This document shows positions 37,306 through 46,083 of a DNA stretch of 64,000 nucleotides, in pieces. The first letter of the stretch is position 1, and each line of letters opens with the position of its first letter. Under the pieces are notes generated by a model that saw only the letters and a program-made list of their open reading frames with translations, did not search any database and was not told the DNA's origin. Source of the DNA: Prolixibacteraceae bacterium (GTDB lineage: Bacteria; Bacteroidota; Bacteroidia; Bacteroidales; Prolixibacteraceae). A program made the translations under genes and the position numbers. The DNA is taken from the NCBI GenBank assembly GCA_019459485.1, contig JAIBEZ010000011.1, positions 87,588-151,587 on the forward strand, read 5' to 3'.

Positions 37306-37893
37306 ATGGCCTACGATAAATTTACAACCCTTACATCGCCGGCAGTTCCGCTGCCAATCGAAAATATTGATACTGACCAGATTATTCCGGCCCGATTCCT
37401 GAAGGCTGTTGAACGCAAAGGTTTTGGCGATAACCTTTTTCGCGACTGGCGGTACGATAAAAGCAACCAGCCCATTGTCGATTTTCCGCTGAACAAGGCG
37501 AAATATTCAGGCAAAATACTGGTTGGAGGTAAAAACTTCGGAAGTGGTTCGAGCCGCGAACATGCTGCCTGGGCCATCTACGATTATGGTTTCCGTGTAG
37601 TGGTGTCGAGCTTTTTTGCCGATATTTTCCAGGGAAATGCACTGAACAACGGAATCCTTCCGGTAGTGGTTTCTCCCGAGTTTCTGGAAAAAATATTCGC
37701 TGCCATCGAAGCCGATAACAATTCACAATTCGAGGTTGACCTTCAGAACCAGAAATTTACCATCTGTGCAACAGGCGAGTCGGCTGATTTTACAATCAAC
37801 CCATACAAAAAACATTGTCTTACTCACGGACTGGATGACATTGATTATTTGGTTAATATGAAAGAAGAGATTGCCGCGTTCGAAGCAAAATAA
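37306..37893 (+). CDS. leuD: 3-isopropylmalate dehydratase small subunit
   Basis: Swivelling-domain partner of LeuC, 195 residues, the usual size. Motifs: [15 protein letters not shown] near 20-34, the substrate-binding loop [16 protein letters not shown] near 74-89, and [20 protein letters not shown]. It ends with a C-terminal helix. Complete. Confidence 0.96.
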   Translation: MAYDKFTTLTSPAVPLPIENIDTDQIIPARFLKAVERKGFGDNLFRDWRYDKSNQPIVDFPLNKAKYSGKILVGGKNFGSGSSREHAAWAIYDYGFRVVVSSFFADIFQGNALNNGILPVVVSPEFLEKIFAAIEADNNSQFEVDLQNQKFTICATGESADFTINPYKKHCLTHGLDDIDYLVNMKEEIAAFEAK

Positions 37894-37894
37894 C

Positions 37895-38012
37895 AGCCTC
37901 CCCAACCCCTCCGAAGGAGGGGCTTAAAAAGGCAAATTGTAAAATGAAGTCATTTCTCTCGAACACTGCTTTCTTAAGCCCCCTCCCTGTGGAAGGGGTT
38001 TGGGGGAGGCTT
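37895..38012. repeat. large inverted repeat between leuD and the second synthase gene
   Basis: Two related arms face each other. The left arm contains CCTCCCCAACCCCTCC and its own small hairpin, the right arm GGGGTTTGGGGGAGG. They are separated by about 55 bases and each is flanked by TTAA. The same C-rich/G-rich type appears at 35318-35348. It may slow or attenuate transcription inside the operon, or be a mobile repeat. Confidence 0.6.
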
Positions 38013-38029
38013 CTTTAAATTTTTTGATT

Positions 38030-39568
38030 ATGACAGGAAAAGTAGTGGAAGTAAAAAGTCAGATGCTTAGTATAATGGATACTACGCTGAGGGATGGCGA
38101 ACAAACCTCGGGAGTATCGTTCACCGATAAGGAGAAATTAGGTGTCGCAAGGATTCTTTTGGAAGATGTAAAAGTCGATCGTATCGAAATTGCATCGGCC
38201 AGGGTTTCGGATGGAGAATTCGCTGCTGCCAAAAGGGTAATGGAATGGGCCAAAGAAAAAGGACGTTTGCACCAGGTTGAAATACTTGGTTTTGTTGACG
38301 GAAAAATTTCACTCGACTGGATCAATTCTGCCGGTGGAAAAGTCCTCAACCTGCTTTGCAAAGGTTCATACAAACATGTAACCCAGCAATTGCGCAAAAC
38401 ACCGGAACAGCATATTGAGGACATCAAAAAATCGATCGCTTATGCCGATGAACTTGGAATCCGGGTGAATGTTTATCTGGAAGACTGGTCGAACGGAATG
38501 CGCAATTCGAAAGATTACGTGCACTTTATGGTTGGCGAACTGCTGAAACTAAACATCGACCGCATCATGTTGCCCGATACACTCGGTATTCTCGATCCGG
38601 ATGAAACCTACGATTTCTGCAAGGAAATGATTGAAGCTTTTCCTGAAGGACGTTTTGATTTCCATGCCCACAACGACTACGATCTGGCTGTTGGAAACGT
38701 ATATCATGCCATCAAGGCTGGTATCCGCTGTGTGCACACGACGGTGAACGGTCTGGGAGAACGTGCCGGAAATGCACCACTCTCGAGCGTGATTGCAACG
38801 GTGAAAGATCACCTGAAAATGGAAACTTTGGTCAATGAATCGATGCTGAATAAAGTCTCGCGGTTGGTCGAATCTTTCTCCGGAATACGCATTCCAACCA
38901 ATAAGCCGCTCATCGGTGAATTTGTATTTACCCAATGCAGCGGGATCCATGCCGATGGCGACAGCAAAAACAACCTGTATTTCAACGATCTGCTTCCAGA
39001 ACGCTTTGGACGAACCCGTGTTTATGCACTTGGCAAAACTTCAGGAAAGGCAAATATTAAGAACAACCTTGAAGAACTCGGAATTGAACTTGATCCGGCA
39101 TCGTTAAAACTGGTTACCGATCGCATCATTGAATTGGGCGACCGCAAAGAAACGGTTACCATACAGGATCTTCCATATATTGTTGCCGATGTGCTGAACG
39201 AAGAAAATACGGCATCGAAAATCAAGCTGGTCAACTATTCTTTGTCGCATGCGATGGGCTTGAAGCCTACAGCAACAGTGAGTATTATTGTAAATGATAG
39301 TCAATTCGAAGCAACTGCTGCCGGTGATGGTCAGTACGACGCATTTATGAACGCCATCAAGTCGATTTACAAAGAGGTTGGCAAAACGCTTCCTAAGCTG
39401 GTCGATTATTCGGTTTCAATTCCTCCGGGCGGAAAAACCGATGCCTTGGTCGAAACGCTCATTACCTGGGAATTGGACCGCGAGTTTAAAACACGAGGAC
39501 TCGACTCCGACCAGACTGCTGCCGCCATCAAAGCAACCTTCAGGATGCTGAATAATCTGGAAAACTAG
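38030..39568 (+). CDS. LeuA-like synthase (second 2-isopropylmalate or citramalate synthase)
   Basis: HMGL-like TIM barrel plus C-terminal LeuA regulatory domain, 512 residues from the ATG at 38030. A TTG 30 bases earlier would give a longer start that reads through the inverted repeat. Motifs: [26 protein letters not shown] and GLGERAGNAPL. The regulatory domain begins around 385. Bacteroidetes leu operons carry this second, divergent synthase between leuD and leuB. It may use pyruvate (citramalate synthase, for isoleucine) or 2-oxoisovalerate; sequence inspection cannot decide. Confidence 0.88.
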   Translation: MTGKVVEVKSQMLSIMDTTLRDGEQTSGVSFTDKEKLGVARILLEDVKVDRIEIASARVSDGEFAAAKRVMEWAKEKGRLHQVEILGFVDGKISLDWINSAGGKVLNLLCKGSYKHVTQQLRKTPEQHIEDIKKSIAYADELGIRVNVYLEDWSNGMRNSKDYVHFMVGELLKLNIDRIMLPDTLGILDPDETYDFCKEMIEAFPEGRFDFHAHNDYDLAVGNVYHAIKAGIRCVHTTVNGLGERAGNAPLSSVIATVKDHLKMETLVNESMLNKVSRLVESFSGIRIPTNKPLIGEFVFTQCSGIHADGDSKNNLYFNDLLPERFGRTRVYALGKTSGKANIKNNLEELGIELDPASLKLVTDRIIELGDRKETVTIQDLPYIVADVLNEENTASKIKLVNYSLSHAMGLKPTATVSIIVNDSQFEATAAGDGQYDAFMNAIKSIYKEVGKTLPKLVDYSVSIPPGGKTDALVETLITWELDREFKTRGLDSDQTAAAIKATFRMLNNLEN

Positions 39569-39660
39569 GAGCGTTTCAAGTTCCAGGTTTCAAGTTTCAA
39601 GTTTCGCGTTGTTGGGTATTGTATATTGGTCATTCATTATTGGATATTTTTTTTAATTTT

Positions 39661-40386
39661 ATGATTCCACAACCTACAAAATCAACTCCTGAAGCCATTC
39701 GTGAGAACTTCGACCACCAGGTTGAACGTTTTTCTAATATTGAAACCGGTCAGACCACCGCCATCGATTCGCCTTTGTGCATGGAATTGGTTGCAAGGTC
39801 GGCGGCTTTGCTCAATCCTGATGCCCGAAGGGTAATGGATTTAGGTTGTGGCGGCGGAAATTATGCGGTGAAAGTAACTTCGTTCCTTCCTGAAGTAGAT
39901 TGCACCCTGATTGACCTAAGCGCCAACATGCTGGCGAAAGCAGAAGAACGCGTACTTGAAAATATTAGTGGAACCGTGACCGTCATTCAGGGCGATTACC
40001 GCGACATTGATTTGGGAGAAAACTGTTGCGATGTAATTACCGCCGGAACCACGCTCCACCATTTACGCGAAGATCAGGAATGGGAATCGGTTTTTGCGAA
40101 GGTTTTCAAAGCATTGAAGCCGGGTGGAACATTCTGGATCAACGACATTGTGATTGGCGAAACCGATGAAATTAACAGGATGATGCTTGACGGTTGGCTT
40201 AGCATTTTGCAAAAGCAAATTACTCCTGAAGAAATGGAAATGTACATGAAGCGTTATGAATCGGAAGACACTCCGCGAACTTTAAGCTATCAGCTCGATC
40301 TGATGAAACAGGTTGGATTTTCGGAAACAATGGTATTGCATAAACATTTTAACTTTGCCGCCTTCGGAGCCAGAAAAGAATTATAA
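39661..40386 (+). CDS. class I SAM-dependent methyltransferase
   Basis: A 241-residue Rossmann methyltransferase. Motif I is VMDLGCGGGNYAV (~60-72), the acidic loop CTLIDLS follows, and motif IV region DVITAGTTLHHL lies near 128-139. The ATG at 39661 is chosen because the preceding 14 codons come from low-complexity repeat sequence. It lies inside the leu operon between the second synthase and leuB, where it is not standard; substrate unknown. Confidence 0.85.
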   Translation: MIPQPTKSTPEAIRENFDHQVERFSNIETGQTTAIDSPLCMELVARSAALLNPDARRVMDLGCGGGNYAVKVTSFLPEVDCTLIDLSANMLAKAEERVLENISGTVTVIQGDYRDIDLGENCCDVITAGTTLHHLREDQEWESVFAKVFKALKPGGTFWINDIVIGETDEINRMMLDGWLSILQKQITPEEMEMYMKRYESEDTPRTLSYQLDLMKQVGFSETMVLHKHFNFAAFGARKEL

Positions 40387-40403
40387 ATGATTAATATTGA
40401 ATG

Positions 40404-40500
40404 ATTAATCAAAACCCTGAAAGGGTTAAATATCAATAACCGTGGGCGAAACCCACGGCAAAAACAAGCGAATAAATAGGAACCCCGGAGGGGTTCAACT
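40404..40500. repeat. cluster of short palindromes upstream of leuB
   Basis: Three small hairpins in a row: ACCCTGAAAGGGT, CCGTGGGCGAAACCCACGG, and AACCCCGGAGGGGTT. This composite is typical of dispersed Bacteroidetes repeats. It lies in the leuB 5' region and includes an upstream-extended reading frame that I do not accept as coding. Confidence 0.55.
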
Positions 40501-40525
40501 AACGGAGAAATTAAAAACCAAAAAT

Positions 40526-41590
40526 ATGAAGTTAAAATTAGCCATTCTTCCCGGCGACGGGATCGGACCTGAAATTATCGATCAGGCCATGAAAGTAGTA
40601 AAGGCGGTTGCCGCCAAATTTAACCACGAATTGGAATACGAATTCGCCTTGACTGGTGCGTGTGCCATCGATGAGTTAGGCGCTCCTTATCCCGATTCAA
40701 CCCACGAATTGTGTATGCAGGCAGATGCCGTGTTGTTTGGCGCCATTGGCGATCCGAAATACGACAACAATCCGAAAGCAACTGTTCGTCCTGAACAAGG
40801 TTTGCTGCTTATGCGCAAAAAGCTTGGTTTGTATGCCAACATTCGTCCGGTAGTGACTTTTCCTTCTTTGCTGCACAAGTCACCGCTTCGCCGCGAACTG
40901 ATTGAAGGTGCTGACTTTGTGGCTATCCGCGAACTAACAGGAGGTATCTATTTTGGCGAAAAAGGCCGTCTGGACAACGGAAACACCGCTTTTGACACTT
41001 GTACATACACGCGTGTTGAGGTAGAGCGTATCCTGAAACTAGGTTACGAATATGCCATGAAACGCAACAAAAAACTGACAGTTGTAGATAAAGCAAACGT
41101 GCTCGAAAGTTCACGCCTGTGGAGGGAAATTGCACAGGAAATGGCTCCTACTTATCCTGAAGTAACCACAGAATACATGTTCGTTGACAATGCCGCGATG
41201 CAGATTATTCAGTGGCCTAAAAACTTCGATGTGATGGTGACCGAAAATATGTTCGGCGATATCCTGACCGACGAAGCCTCAGTAATTACCGGATCTTTGG
41301 GATTGTCTCCATCGGCTTCCATCGGAATCCACACCTCTGTTTTCGAGCCAATTCACGGTTCGTATCCGCAGGCTGCCGGAAAAAATATTGCCAACCCTGT
41401 TGCAACGATTTTGTCGGCTGCAATGATGTTCGAATACGCGTTCGATCTTCAGGCTGAAGGCGCCATCATCCGCAAAGCAGTTGATGCTTCATTGGATGCC
41501 AAAGTCGTAACTGTTGACATTGCCGTTGATAAATCATACTCAACTTCGGAAGTTGGCGACTGGATTACTGATTGGATTGTGAGAAATTAG
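40526..41590 (+). CDS. leuB: 3-isopropylmalate dehydrogenase
   Basis: NAD-dependent beta-decarboxylating dehydrogenase, 354 residues from the ATG at 40526 ([16 protein letters not shown], the family start). Motifs: [12 protein letters not shown], [15 protein letters not shown] [28 protein letters not shown], and the metal/NAD region [20 protein letters not shown]. It completes the leucine pathway encoded by the operon. Confidence 0.95.
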   Translation: MKLKLAILPGDGIGPEIIDQAMKVVKAVAAKFNHELEYEFALTGACAIDELGAPYPDSTHELCMQADAVLFGAIGDPKYDNNPKATVRPEQGLLLMRKKLGLYANIRPVVTFPSLLHKSPLRRELIEGADFVAIRELTGGIYFGEKGRLDNGNTAFDTCTYTRVEVERILKLGYEYAMKRNKKLTVVDKANVLESSRLWREIAQEMAPTYPEVTTEYMFVDNAAMQIIQWPKNFDVMVTENMFGDILTDEASVITGSLGLSPSASIGIHTSVFEPIHGSYPQAAGKNIANPVATILSAAMMFEYAFDLQAEGAIIRKAVDASLDAKVVTVDIAVDKSYSTSEVGDWITDWIVRN

Positions 41591-41646
41591 GATGTTGCGG
41601 TTTCTAACCGCAAAAATAATGGCGATTAAAAATCGCCACACCTGAG

Positions 41647-41681
41647 AAAAAGGCTCTTTGCGAAAAGCAGGGAGCCTTTTA
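41647..41681. terminator. bidirectional intrinsic terminator after leuB
   Basis: Stem AAAAGGCTC / GAGCCTTTT with A and T runs on both sides. It sits between leuB (plus) and the converging HepT gene (minus), whose stop it overlaps. Confidence 0.75.
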
Positions 41682-42026
41682 TAGAATTAATTTCTCCAGT
41701 TTCTCTTTTAGAGATACAAGGCTTCCGTTTATGATTTGCCAAACTTCTTCGGCATCAATTCCAAAATAATTGTGAGCAATGATATTGCGGAAACTTTTAA
41801 CCTTTGTCCAGTTAATTTCTTCGCCAGTCGCTGAGATAAAATCATCCGATAGTTTTTCAACCATTTCACCAATAACGATAAAATTCATCATTGTTGCATC
41901 GAACGAAAGAGAGTTCTCGAAAAACTCATCGGCATTACTAAACTTGCCCGAATATAACTGAATCTTTTGGATTGAATCAAGCATATTCTGAATGCAGCTA
42001 TAATCCCGATGTGAAACGTTAAGCAT
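41679..42026 (-). CDS. HepT-like ribonuclease toxin (DUF86)
   Basis: HepT-family toxin of 115 residues. The RNase motif R-x4-H-x-Y is present as RNIIAHNYF near 78-86. The start ATG at 42026 overlaps the end of the nucleotidyltransferase gene by 8 bases, giving the family-typical MLNVSHRDYSCIQNML beginning. HEPN RNase activity is normally blocked by the partner MNT protein, which AMPylates the toxin. Confidence 0.88.
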   Translation of the reverse strand: MLNVSHRDYSCIQNMLDSIQKIQLYSGKFSNADEFFENSLSFDATMMNFIVIGEMVEKLSDDFISATGEEINWTKVKSFRNIIAHNYFGIDAEEVWQIINGSLVSLKEKLEKLIL

Positions 42027-42318
42027 ACTTTGCTTCGGATAAAATCTGGTTTCTGAAAATGGCTTTGATATACTTTTCCCTGCAAATATCAACTGGTAAA
42101 TTGAATTTTGCCTGAATTTCTTCTCTGAGTTGTTGTTTGATTGAATTTAGATCAGGAGTATTGTCTTCAAATTCAACAATCAAATCAATGTCGCTCTTGT
42201 TGTTCTGTTCGCCTCTTGCAATAGAACCAAATACACCGATTTTCTTCAAATGGTAATCTTTTTCAAGACGTGATTTGTTTGAGGTGAGGTAAAGCAATAT
42301 TTGATTCAATTCAATCAT
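42019..42318 (-). CDS. MNT-type nucleotidyltransferase antitoxin
   Basis: Minimal nucleotidyltransferase of 99 residues with the signature GSIARGEQNKSDIDLIVEF (~32-50) holding the two metal-binding Asp residues. It is the antitoxin of the MNT/HepT pair, translationally coupled to the toxin gene. Family members neutralise HepT by adding AMP to a Tyr near the RNase site. Confidence 0.9.
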   Translation of the reverse strand: MIELNQILLYLTSNKSRLEKDYHLKKIGVFGSIARGEQNNKSDIDLIVEFEDNTPDLNSIKQQLREEIQAKFNLPVDICREKYIKAIFRNQILSEAKYA

Positions 42319-42358
42319 ATTGTTGATTTTGGATCAAAGATACAAGTTTTCATGAAAA

Positions 42359-43105
42359 TCAATTCACTTCATGCGTTCCGTCGGGAAGAAACCTGACAGT
42401 TGGCGGGACTTTCTTCTGATTGAACAAATCGTAGCTTTTTTTGAGGTCGGCCCACAAGCTGATTTTATCCTTGTTTTTGCTGTATCCGGTGGTAAGCCGG
42501 GCGTAAGTTTTATCGTCGAGCCTGGCCGGATAAATGGCAATGTTGATTTCTTTTTGACCTGCGTTGTAGGCTTCGATGCAATACACAAACAACTCCTTGA
42601 TTTTGTCGTCGGCAATGGAGATGCAGCCCGATGATTCGCAGCCGCCATGAATGTAAATCAGGTTACCCAGACGTCCTTTTACACCCCGGATGCTGTCAGA
42701 CGCATTCGGATAGTTGATCTTCATCGACAAATAATATTTGCTGTAAGGATTCAGTTCATTGATCCGATAAAACCCTTCCGGAACCTGTAAATCCTGGGAA
42801 CGTCGTTTGGGCCCAATCTCGCCCGATATCTCACAAATGGGGAATTCCCTGACCAAAGCAAAAGCTGAGTCGCAAGTGTTTTTAGCCCAAACCTCAACCT
42901 TCTTTTCGGTTTTGAAAGCCCGCAGGTAAATCTGCAGACTATCACGCGAAATACCATGATCGGCAAGCGTTTTAATAACAATTTTTTCCTTCGAATGATA
43001 GGCTTCTCTGACACGCGTATAATTTAACTGTTTCTCGCGGAATGAAACCGGAGTAGTTTCTGGTTTCAGGAAAAATAGGAAAAAGAGGATGATCAAATAC
43101 TTCAT
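42359..43105 (-). CDS. L,D-transpeptidase family protein (exported)
   Basis: A 248-residue protein with signal peptide ~1-18 and a YkuD-type L,D-transpeptidase domain. The His and catalytic Cys are in IHGGCESSGCISI (~150-162), and GFYRINELNPYSKYYLSMKI precedes. It probably modifies peptidoglycan cross-links or anchors in the periplasm. It matches the common short ErfK/YafK-like group in Gram-negatives. Single gene. Confidence 0.88.
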   Translation of the reverse strand: MKYLIILFFLFFLKPETTPVSFREKQLNYTRVREAYHSKEKIVIKTLADHGISRDSLQIYLRAFKTEKKVEVWAKNTCDSAFALVREFPICEISGEIGPKRRSQDLQVPEGFYRINELNPYSKYYLSMKINYPNASDSIRGVKGRLGNLIYIHGGCESSGCISIADDKIKELFVYCIEAYNAGQKEINIAIYPARLDDKTYARLTTGYSKNKDKISLWADLKKSYDLFNQKKVPPTVRFLPDGTHEVN

Positions 43106-43249
43106 ATGATTTTGAAAACTTCGGGCAAAAATAGTTTAAAACAGGTAAAATGCAGTTTGTGCCTGAATTTTTTGTTCAATGTTAAAACAAGAAACTTTTT
43201 AGCAACTGCTCCAATGACGAGAGTCATTGAATCATTTTACGCAAAAAGG

Positions 43250-43500
43250 TACAACGAGCTACCTAAAAGGTGCAACGTTGCACCTAAAAGATCCGTTGTT
43301 GCACCTTTTAGGTGGTAGGGGGTACCTGAAAGGTGCAACGTTGATGCAAAAAGATGCAACGTTGCACCAAAAAGGTTCAATGTTCCCTCTTTTAGGTGGT
43401 AGGGGGTACCTAAAAGATCCGATGTTGCACCTTTTAGGTGGTGGGGGGGACCTCTGAGGTGGTGGGGGGTACCTCTGAGGTGGTAGGAGGTACCTCTGAG
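43250..43500. repeat. 21-bp tandem repeat array with heptad-coding pattern
   Basis: About twelve imperfect units of 20-23 bases built on words such as TACCTAAAAGGTGCAACG, TGCACCTTTTAGGTGG and GGTACCTCTGAGG. Because 21 is a multiple of three, frames stay open on both strands and read as seven-residue repeats (YLKGATL, HLKDPLL, HLLGGRG on plus; TPYHLKG on minus). Many units are themselves palindromic. No start signal or partner suggests real translation. Confidence 0.75.
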
Positions 43501-43512
43501 GCACTCTAAAGA

Positions 43513-43546
43513 CAAAAAAAAGACAGTCTAACTGACCGTCTTTTAT
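43513..43546 (-). terminator. intrinsic terminator after the VOC gene
   Basis: On the minus strand, stem GACGGTC / GACTGTC (one G-T pair) with AGTTA loop followed by TTTTTTTT, about 20 bases after the VOC gene stop. Confidence 0.75.
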
Positions 43547-43566
43547 GTTCCTTTTGAATGTTTATT

Positions 43567-44007
43567 CTATTTCTGCGGTGGATTTTCTGCGAAGCTAACC
43601 ATCCAATTGATGCCGAACTGATCGGTAAACATCCCGAAGTAATCGCCCCAGAAAGTACTTGCCATTGGCATTGTAACCAATCCTCCGTCAGAAAGTCCGG
43701 TGAATAAACGATCAGCTGATTCCTTCGAATCGGTATTAATGGAGATGGAAAAGTTGTTTCCCTGTGCGAAGTTTGCAGCCCATTCTCCTCCGGTATCGCA
43801 GCCCATCAACGCGGTTTCCTGACTAATGGGTAAAGAAATGTGCATAATCCGGTCTTCTTCGTCGGGAGCTACCGGATGATTTTCATCGGCTGGCATGTCT
43901 TTGTATTTTCCTACATAAGGAAATTCTCCACCAAACACTGATTTGTAGAATTCGAATGCTTCAAGGCAATTGCCATTGAAAGTAAGATAAACGTTCACTG
44001 TCGTCAT
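43567..44007 (-). CDS. VOC-family (PhnB-like glyoxalase-fold) protein
   Basis: A 146-residue vicinal-oxygen-chelate fold protein of the PhnB / 3-demethylubiquinone-like group. Markers are VYLTFNGNCLEAFEFYKSVF at the start, IMHISLPISQETALMGCD in the middle, and FWGDYFGMFTDQFGINWMV at the end. Role in the cell unknown; this group is abundant and often unassigned. Confidence 0.9.
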   Translation of the reverse strand: MTTVNVYLTFNGNCLEAFEFYKSVFGGEFPYVGKYKDMPADENHPVAPDEEDRIMHISLPISQETALMGCDTGGEWAANFAQGNNFSISINTDSKESADRLFTGLSDGGLVTMPMASTFWGDYFGMFTDQFGINWMVSFAENPPQK

Positions 44008-44055
44008 GGTTGAAGTTTTTAATGTTAATAAATGAGATAGTTAATAAGCTTAACA

Positions 44056-45090
44056 TTAATGGATTCCTTTTGTTTTCAGATAAGGCTTGGAGATTTTTTC
44101 AAATGCAAGTGTCAATCCGACAGTCGCCAGAAAAATTGGAACAAACCAGAACCAATATTTCGAAAGCTCTTGCGTCTGGTAAATAGCAGTGGCAATGTTC
44201 CCAATTATCAGCCATTGGATGACATAAAATGCCGTGATATTTTTTCCCAACCACCGCAGAAAAACGATTGCCGGGAATTCGCTGAATTTCTGAACTACAA
44301 ACCAGAGTAACAATACCCACAATACGTCAACGCCCAAGGTCCAAAGGAAAAACGGAAAAGTGTGATGATAATATTCGGAAAGGTTGATGGTAGTTTCGAT
44401 GCCAAACCGGGAAAATAATGTGATCAGGATAAATAAGAGGGCAAGAAACGCTATCGAAACGACTTTCTTCTTTTGAATAAATTCACTGATCTGTGGCTCG
44501 GTCTTCTGAAATAAAAAACCAATCAGCGGATAAGTCAGCCAGGGGAAAAGCGGAAAGTACGACCAGGAATATTCACCGCCGATAAAAGGTAAAATGTAGT
44601 TCCGTTCGGTTACCATTACTATTTCATTGATATACGAGGTTGAGCCGCTGACAAACAGAATCAGTGCTAAAACGATCCATTGCTGTCCGAACTTGATGGT
44701 TTTCAGAACTGAAAGGACAATTATACTCAGGCCTGCCAGATAAAATATATCAACACCTAAAATATATTGAAGCGGGTCGAATTGCCAGTTTTCAAACCAA
44801 ATCTTCAGAAGTAAATGAAAATTCAAGCCGACATTCAGGAAAATACCAAGTACAAAAATCAGGATTCCCCTGAGAATATTCTGAGCAGTACTTTTTTTGC
44901 TCATCGCCACGAAATAACCCATTACCATCATGAAAATGGGGACGCCAAAAGGTCCGCCGAGCAACAAAAGTATTTTCCCGAACAGACTTTCCCTTCCCGG
45001 ATAATCAATGAAAGTTTCCAGAATGTGGACCGGAACAATCAGGAATACAGCAAATCCTTTCAGTAAATCGGGTAGGGGGAAGCGTTTCAT
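44056..45090 (-). CDS. polytopic membrane protein, acyltransferase-like (DUF1624/acyltransferase-3 type)
   Basis: A 344-residue protein with about ten membrane helices. The N-terminal LPDLLKGFAVFLIVPVHI places a conserved His in helix 1, like acyltransferase-3 and heparan-alpha-glucosaminide N-acetyltransferase-like families. FPLFPWLTYPLIGFLFQK resembles the DUF1624 core. Substrate unknown. Its start overlaps the stop of the upstream T9SS cargo gene by 4 bases. Confidence 0.75.
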   Translation of the reverse strand: MKRFPLPDLLKGFAVFLIVPVHILETFIDYPGRESLFGKILLLLGGPFGVPIFMMVMGYFVAMSKKSTAQNILRGILIFVLGIFLNVGLNFHLLLKIWFENWQFDPLQYILGVDIFYLAGLSIIVLSVLKTIKFGQQWIVLALILFVSGSTSYINEIVMVTERNYILPFIGGEYSWSYFPLFPWLTYPLIGFLFQKTEPQISEFIQKKKVVSIAFLALLFILITLFSRFGIETTINLSEYYHHTFPFFLWTLGVDVLWVLLLWFVVQKFSEFPAIVFLRWLGKNITAFYVIQWLIIGNIATAIYQTQELSKYWFWFVPIFLATVGLTLAFEKISKPYLKTKGIH

Positions 45091-45884
45091 TGCACCACAA
45101 TCTTTTTCGAGATTGTTCTCTGATTATCGTACTCGATGTTATAAAGGTAAGTTCCCGCAGTCAGGTCGTTCACATTTATGGCAATGTGGTCGGAATGGCT
45201 GTCGATTGCGAAGTTTTTAATTTTACGTCCGCTGGTGTCATAGACATTCAGGCTGGCACTTTTTACATTTGCCGGAAGTTCATATTCCAAGCGGATTACT
45301 TCCGTTGCCGGATTAGGATATGCATTAAGGAGCACGTCCTGTTGCTTATCGGAAATGCTGGCCGAAATAACCGGAATGCCAGAAATGTTGTAAATATTGG
45401 TCCAGACTTTCTCCGGAGAGACAGAATAGTCAAAACAGTAGGCAAAGAGTTTGTATTCAGCATCTCCGGTTTTATTCACATATAGATATTGGGCTCCCTC
45501 AATTGGCTGAAGAACAGTCCCATTCTCAGTTATAACCTTCGCCCCGTAGATGTAATAATAGGATGTGGAAGTAGAAACGTACTTGTAGTAAGTGTATGTC
45601 AGTTCGATTTGTGAGTCAGCGTTAAACAGGTTTTCAGAAACAAATTTAATATCTGCCAGAAAGTATCCGTTGGGAACGGAACAGTTTATAGTCTTAAAAA
45701 GCGAATGATCCATGTTGTAAATCCTGCACTGACTGGCTGGAACATCCATCAGGTAATACTTGTACCCTTGAGTTTCGAGTTTTACAACTGTTGCGGAATA
45801 ATTGTAGGTTTTTTGCAGGGTAATTTGCCCGTAACCCTCAGCAAATAAAAACATCAGGATTAAAATTGAGAGGATTTTTTTCAT
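45087..45884 (-). CDS. secreted protein with T9SS sorting domain, unknown function
   Basis: A 265-residue exported protein: signal peptide ~1-19, a beta-rich region of unknown type (~20-180), and a type A sorting domain (NAYPNPATEVIRLEYELP ... LTAGTYLYNIEY ... ISKKIVVQ). It should be secreted or anchored at the cell surface by the type IX system. The middle region has no match I recognise. Confidence 0.85.
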   Translation of the reverse strand: MKKILSILILMFLFAEGYGQITLQKTYNYSATVVKLETQGYKYYLMDVPASQCRIYNMDHSLFKTINCSVPNGYFLADIKFVSENLFNADSQIELTYTYYKYVSTSTSYYYIYGAKVITENGTVLQPIEGAQYLYVNKTGDAEYKLFAYCFDYSVSPEKVWTNIYNISGIPVISASISDKQQDVLLNAYPNPATEVIRLEYELPANVKSASLNVYDTSGRKIKNFAIDSHSDHIAINVNDLTAGTYLYNIEYDNQRTISKKIVVQ

Positions 45885-45952
45885 AGCGTATCGATTTATT
45901 TGAGTGCGATCATTTATTTATATCAAACAATTAGCAATGAGCTAAATCTTTG

Positions 45953-46070
45953 CCGTCCCGATAAATCGGGACGGTTGTAAGGAAGATGATACATCCTAGC
46001 TTTAGCCCCAAAGCCTGTGGCTAAAGCCAATGGTCTCATTCTATTTTTATCCGTCCGCTAAAGCAGACGG
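45953..46070. repeat. pair of CCGTC...GACGG palindromes
   Basis: CCGTCCCGATAAATCGGGACGG (22 bases, 8-bp arms) at 45953-45974 and CCGTCCGCTAAAGCAGACGG at 46051-46070. The reverse complement of the second and its flank closely matches 35155-35184, including the preceding CCTTTG. These are members of a dispersed repeat family. Confidence 0.55.
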
Positions 46071-46083
46071 CAAAGGATATCGC

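Noticed and set aside
40442..40525. Upstream extension of LeuB by 28 residues
   Set aside because: The extra codons come from a palindromic repeat, while the family start ([16 protein letters not shown]) lies at 40526.
43250..43500. CRISPR array
   Set aside because: Units abut without unique spacers and differ in sequence; no cas genes are near.
43227..43515. Open frames on both strands across the 21-bp repeat array as protein genes
   Set aside because: They arise because the repeat length is a multiple of three; there is no start context, signal peptide or partner on either strand.
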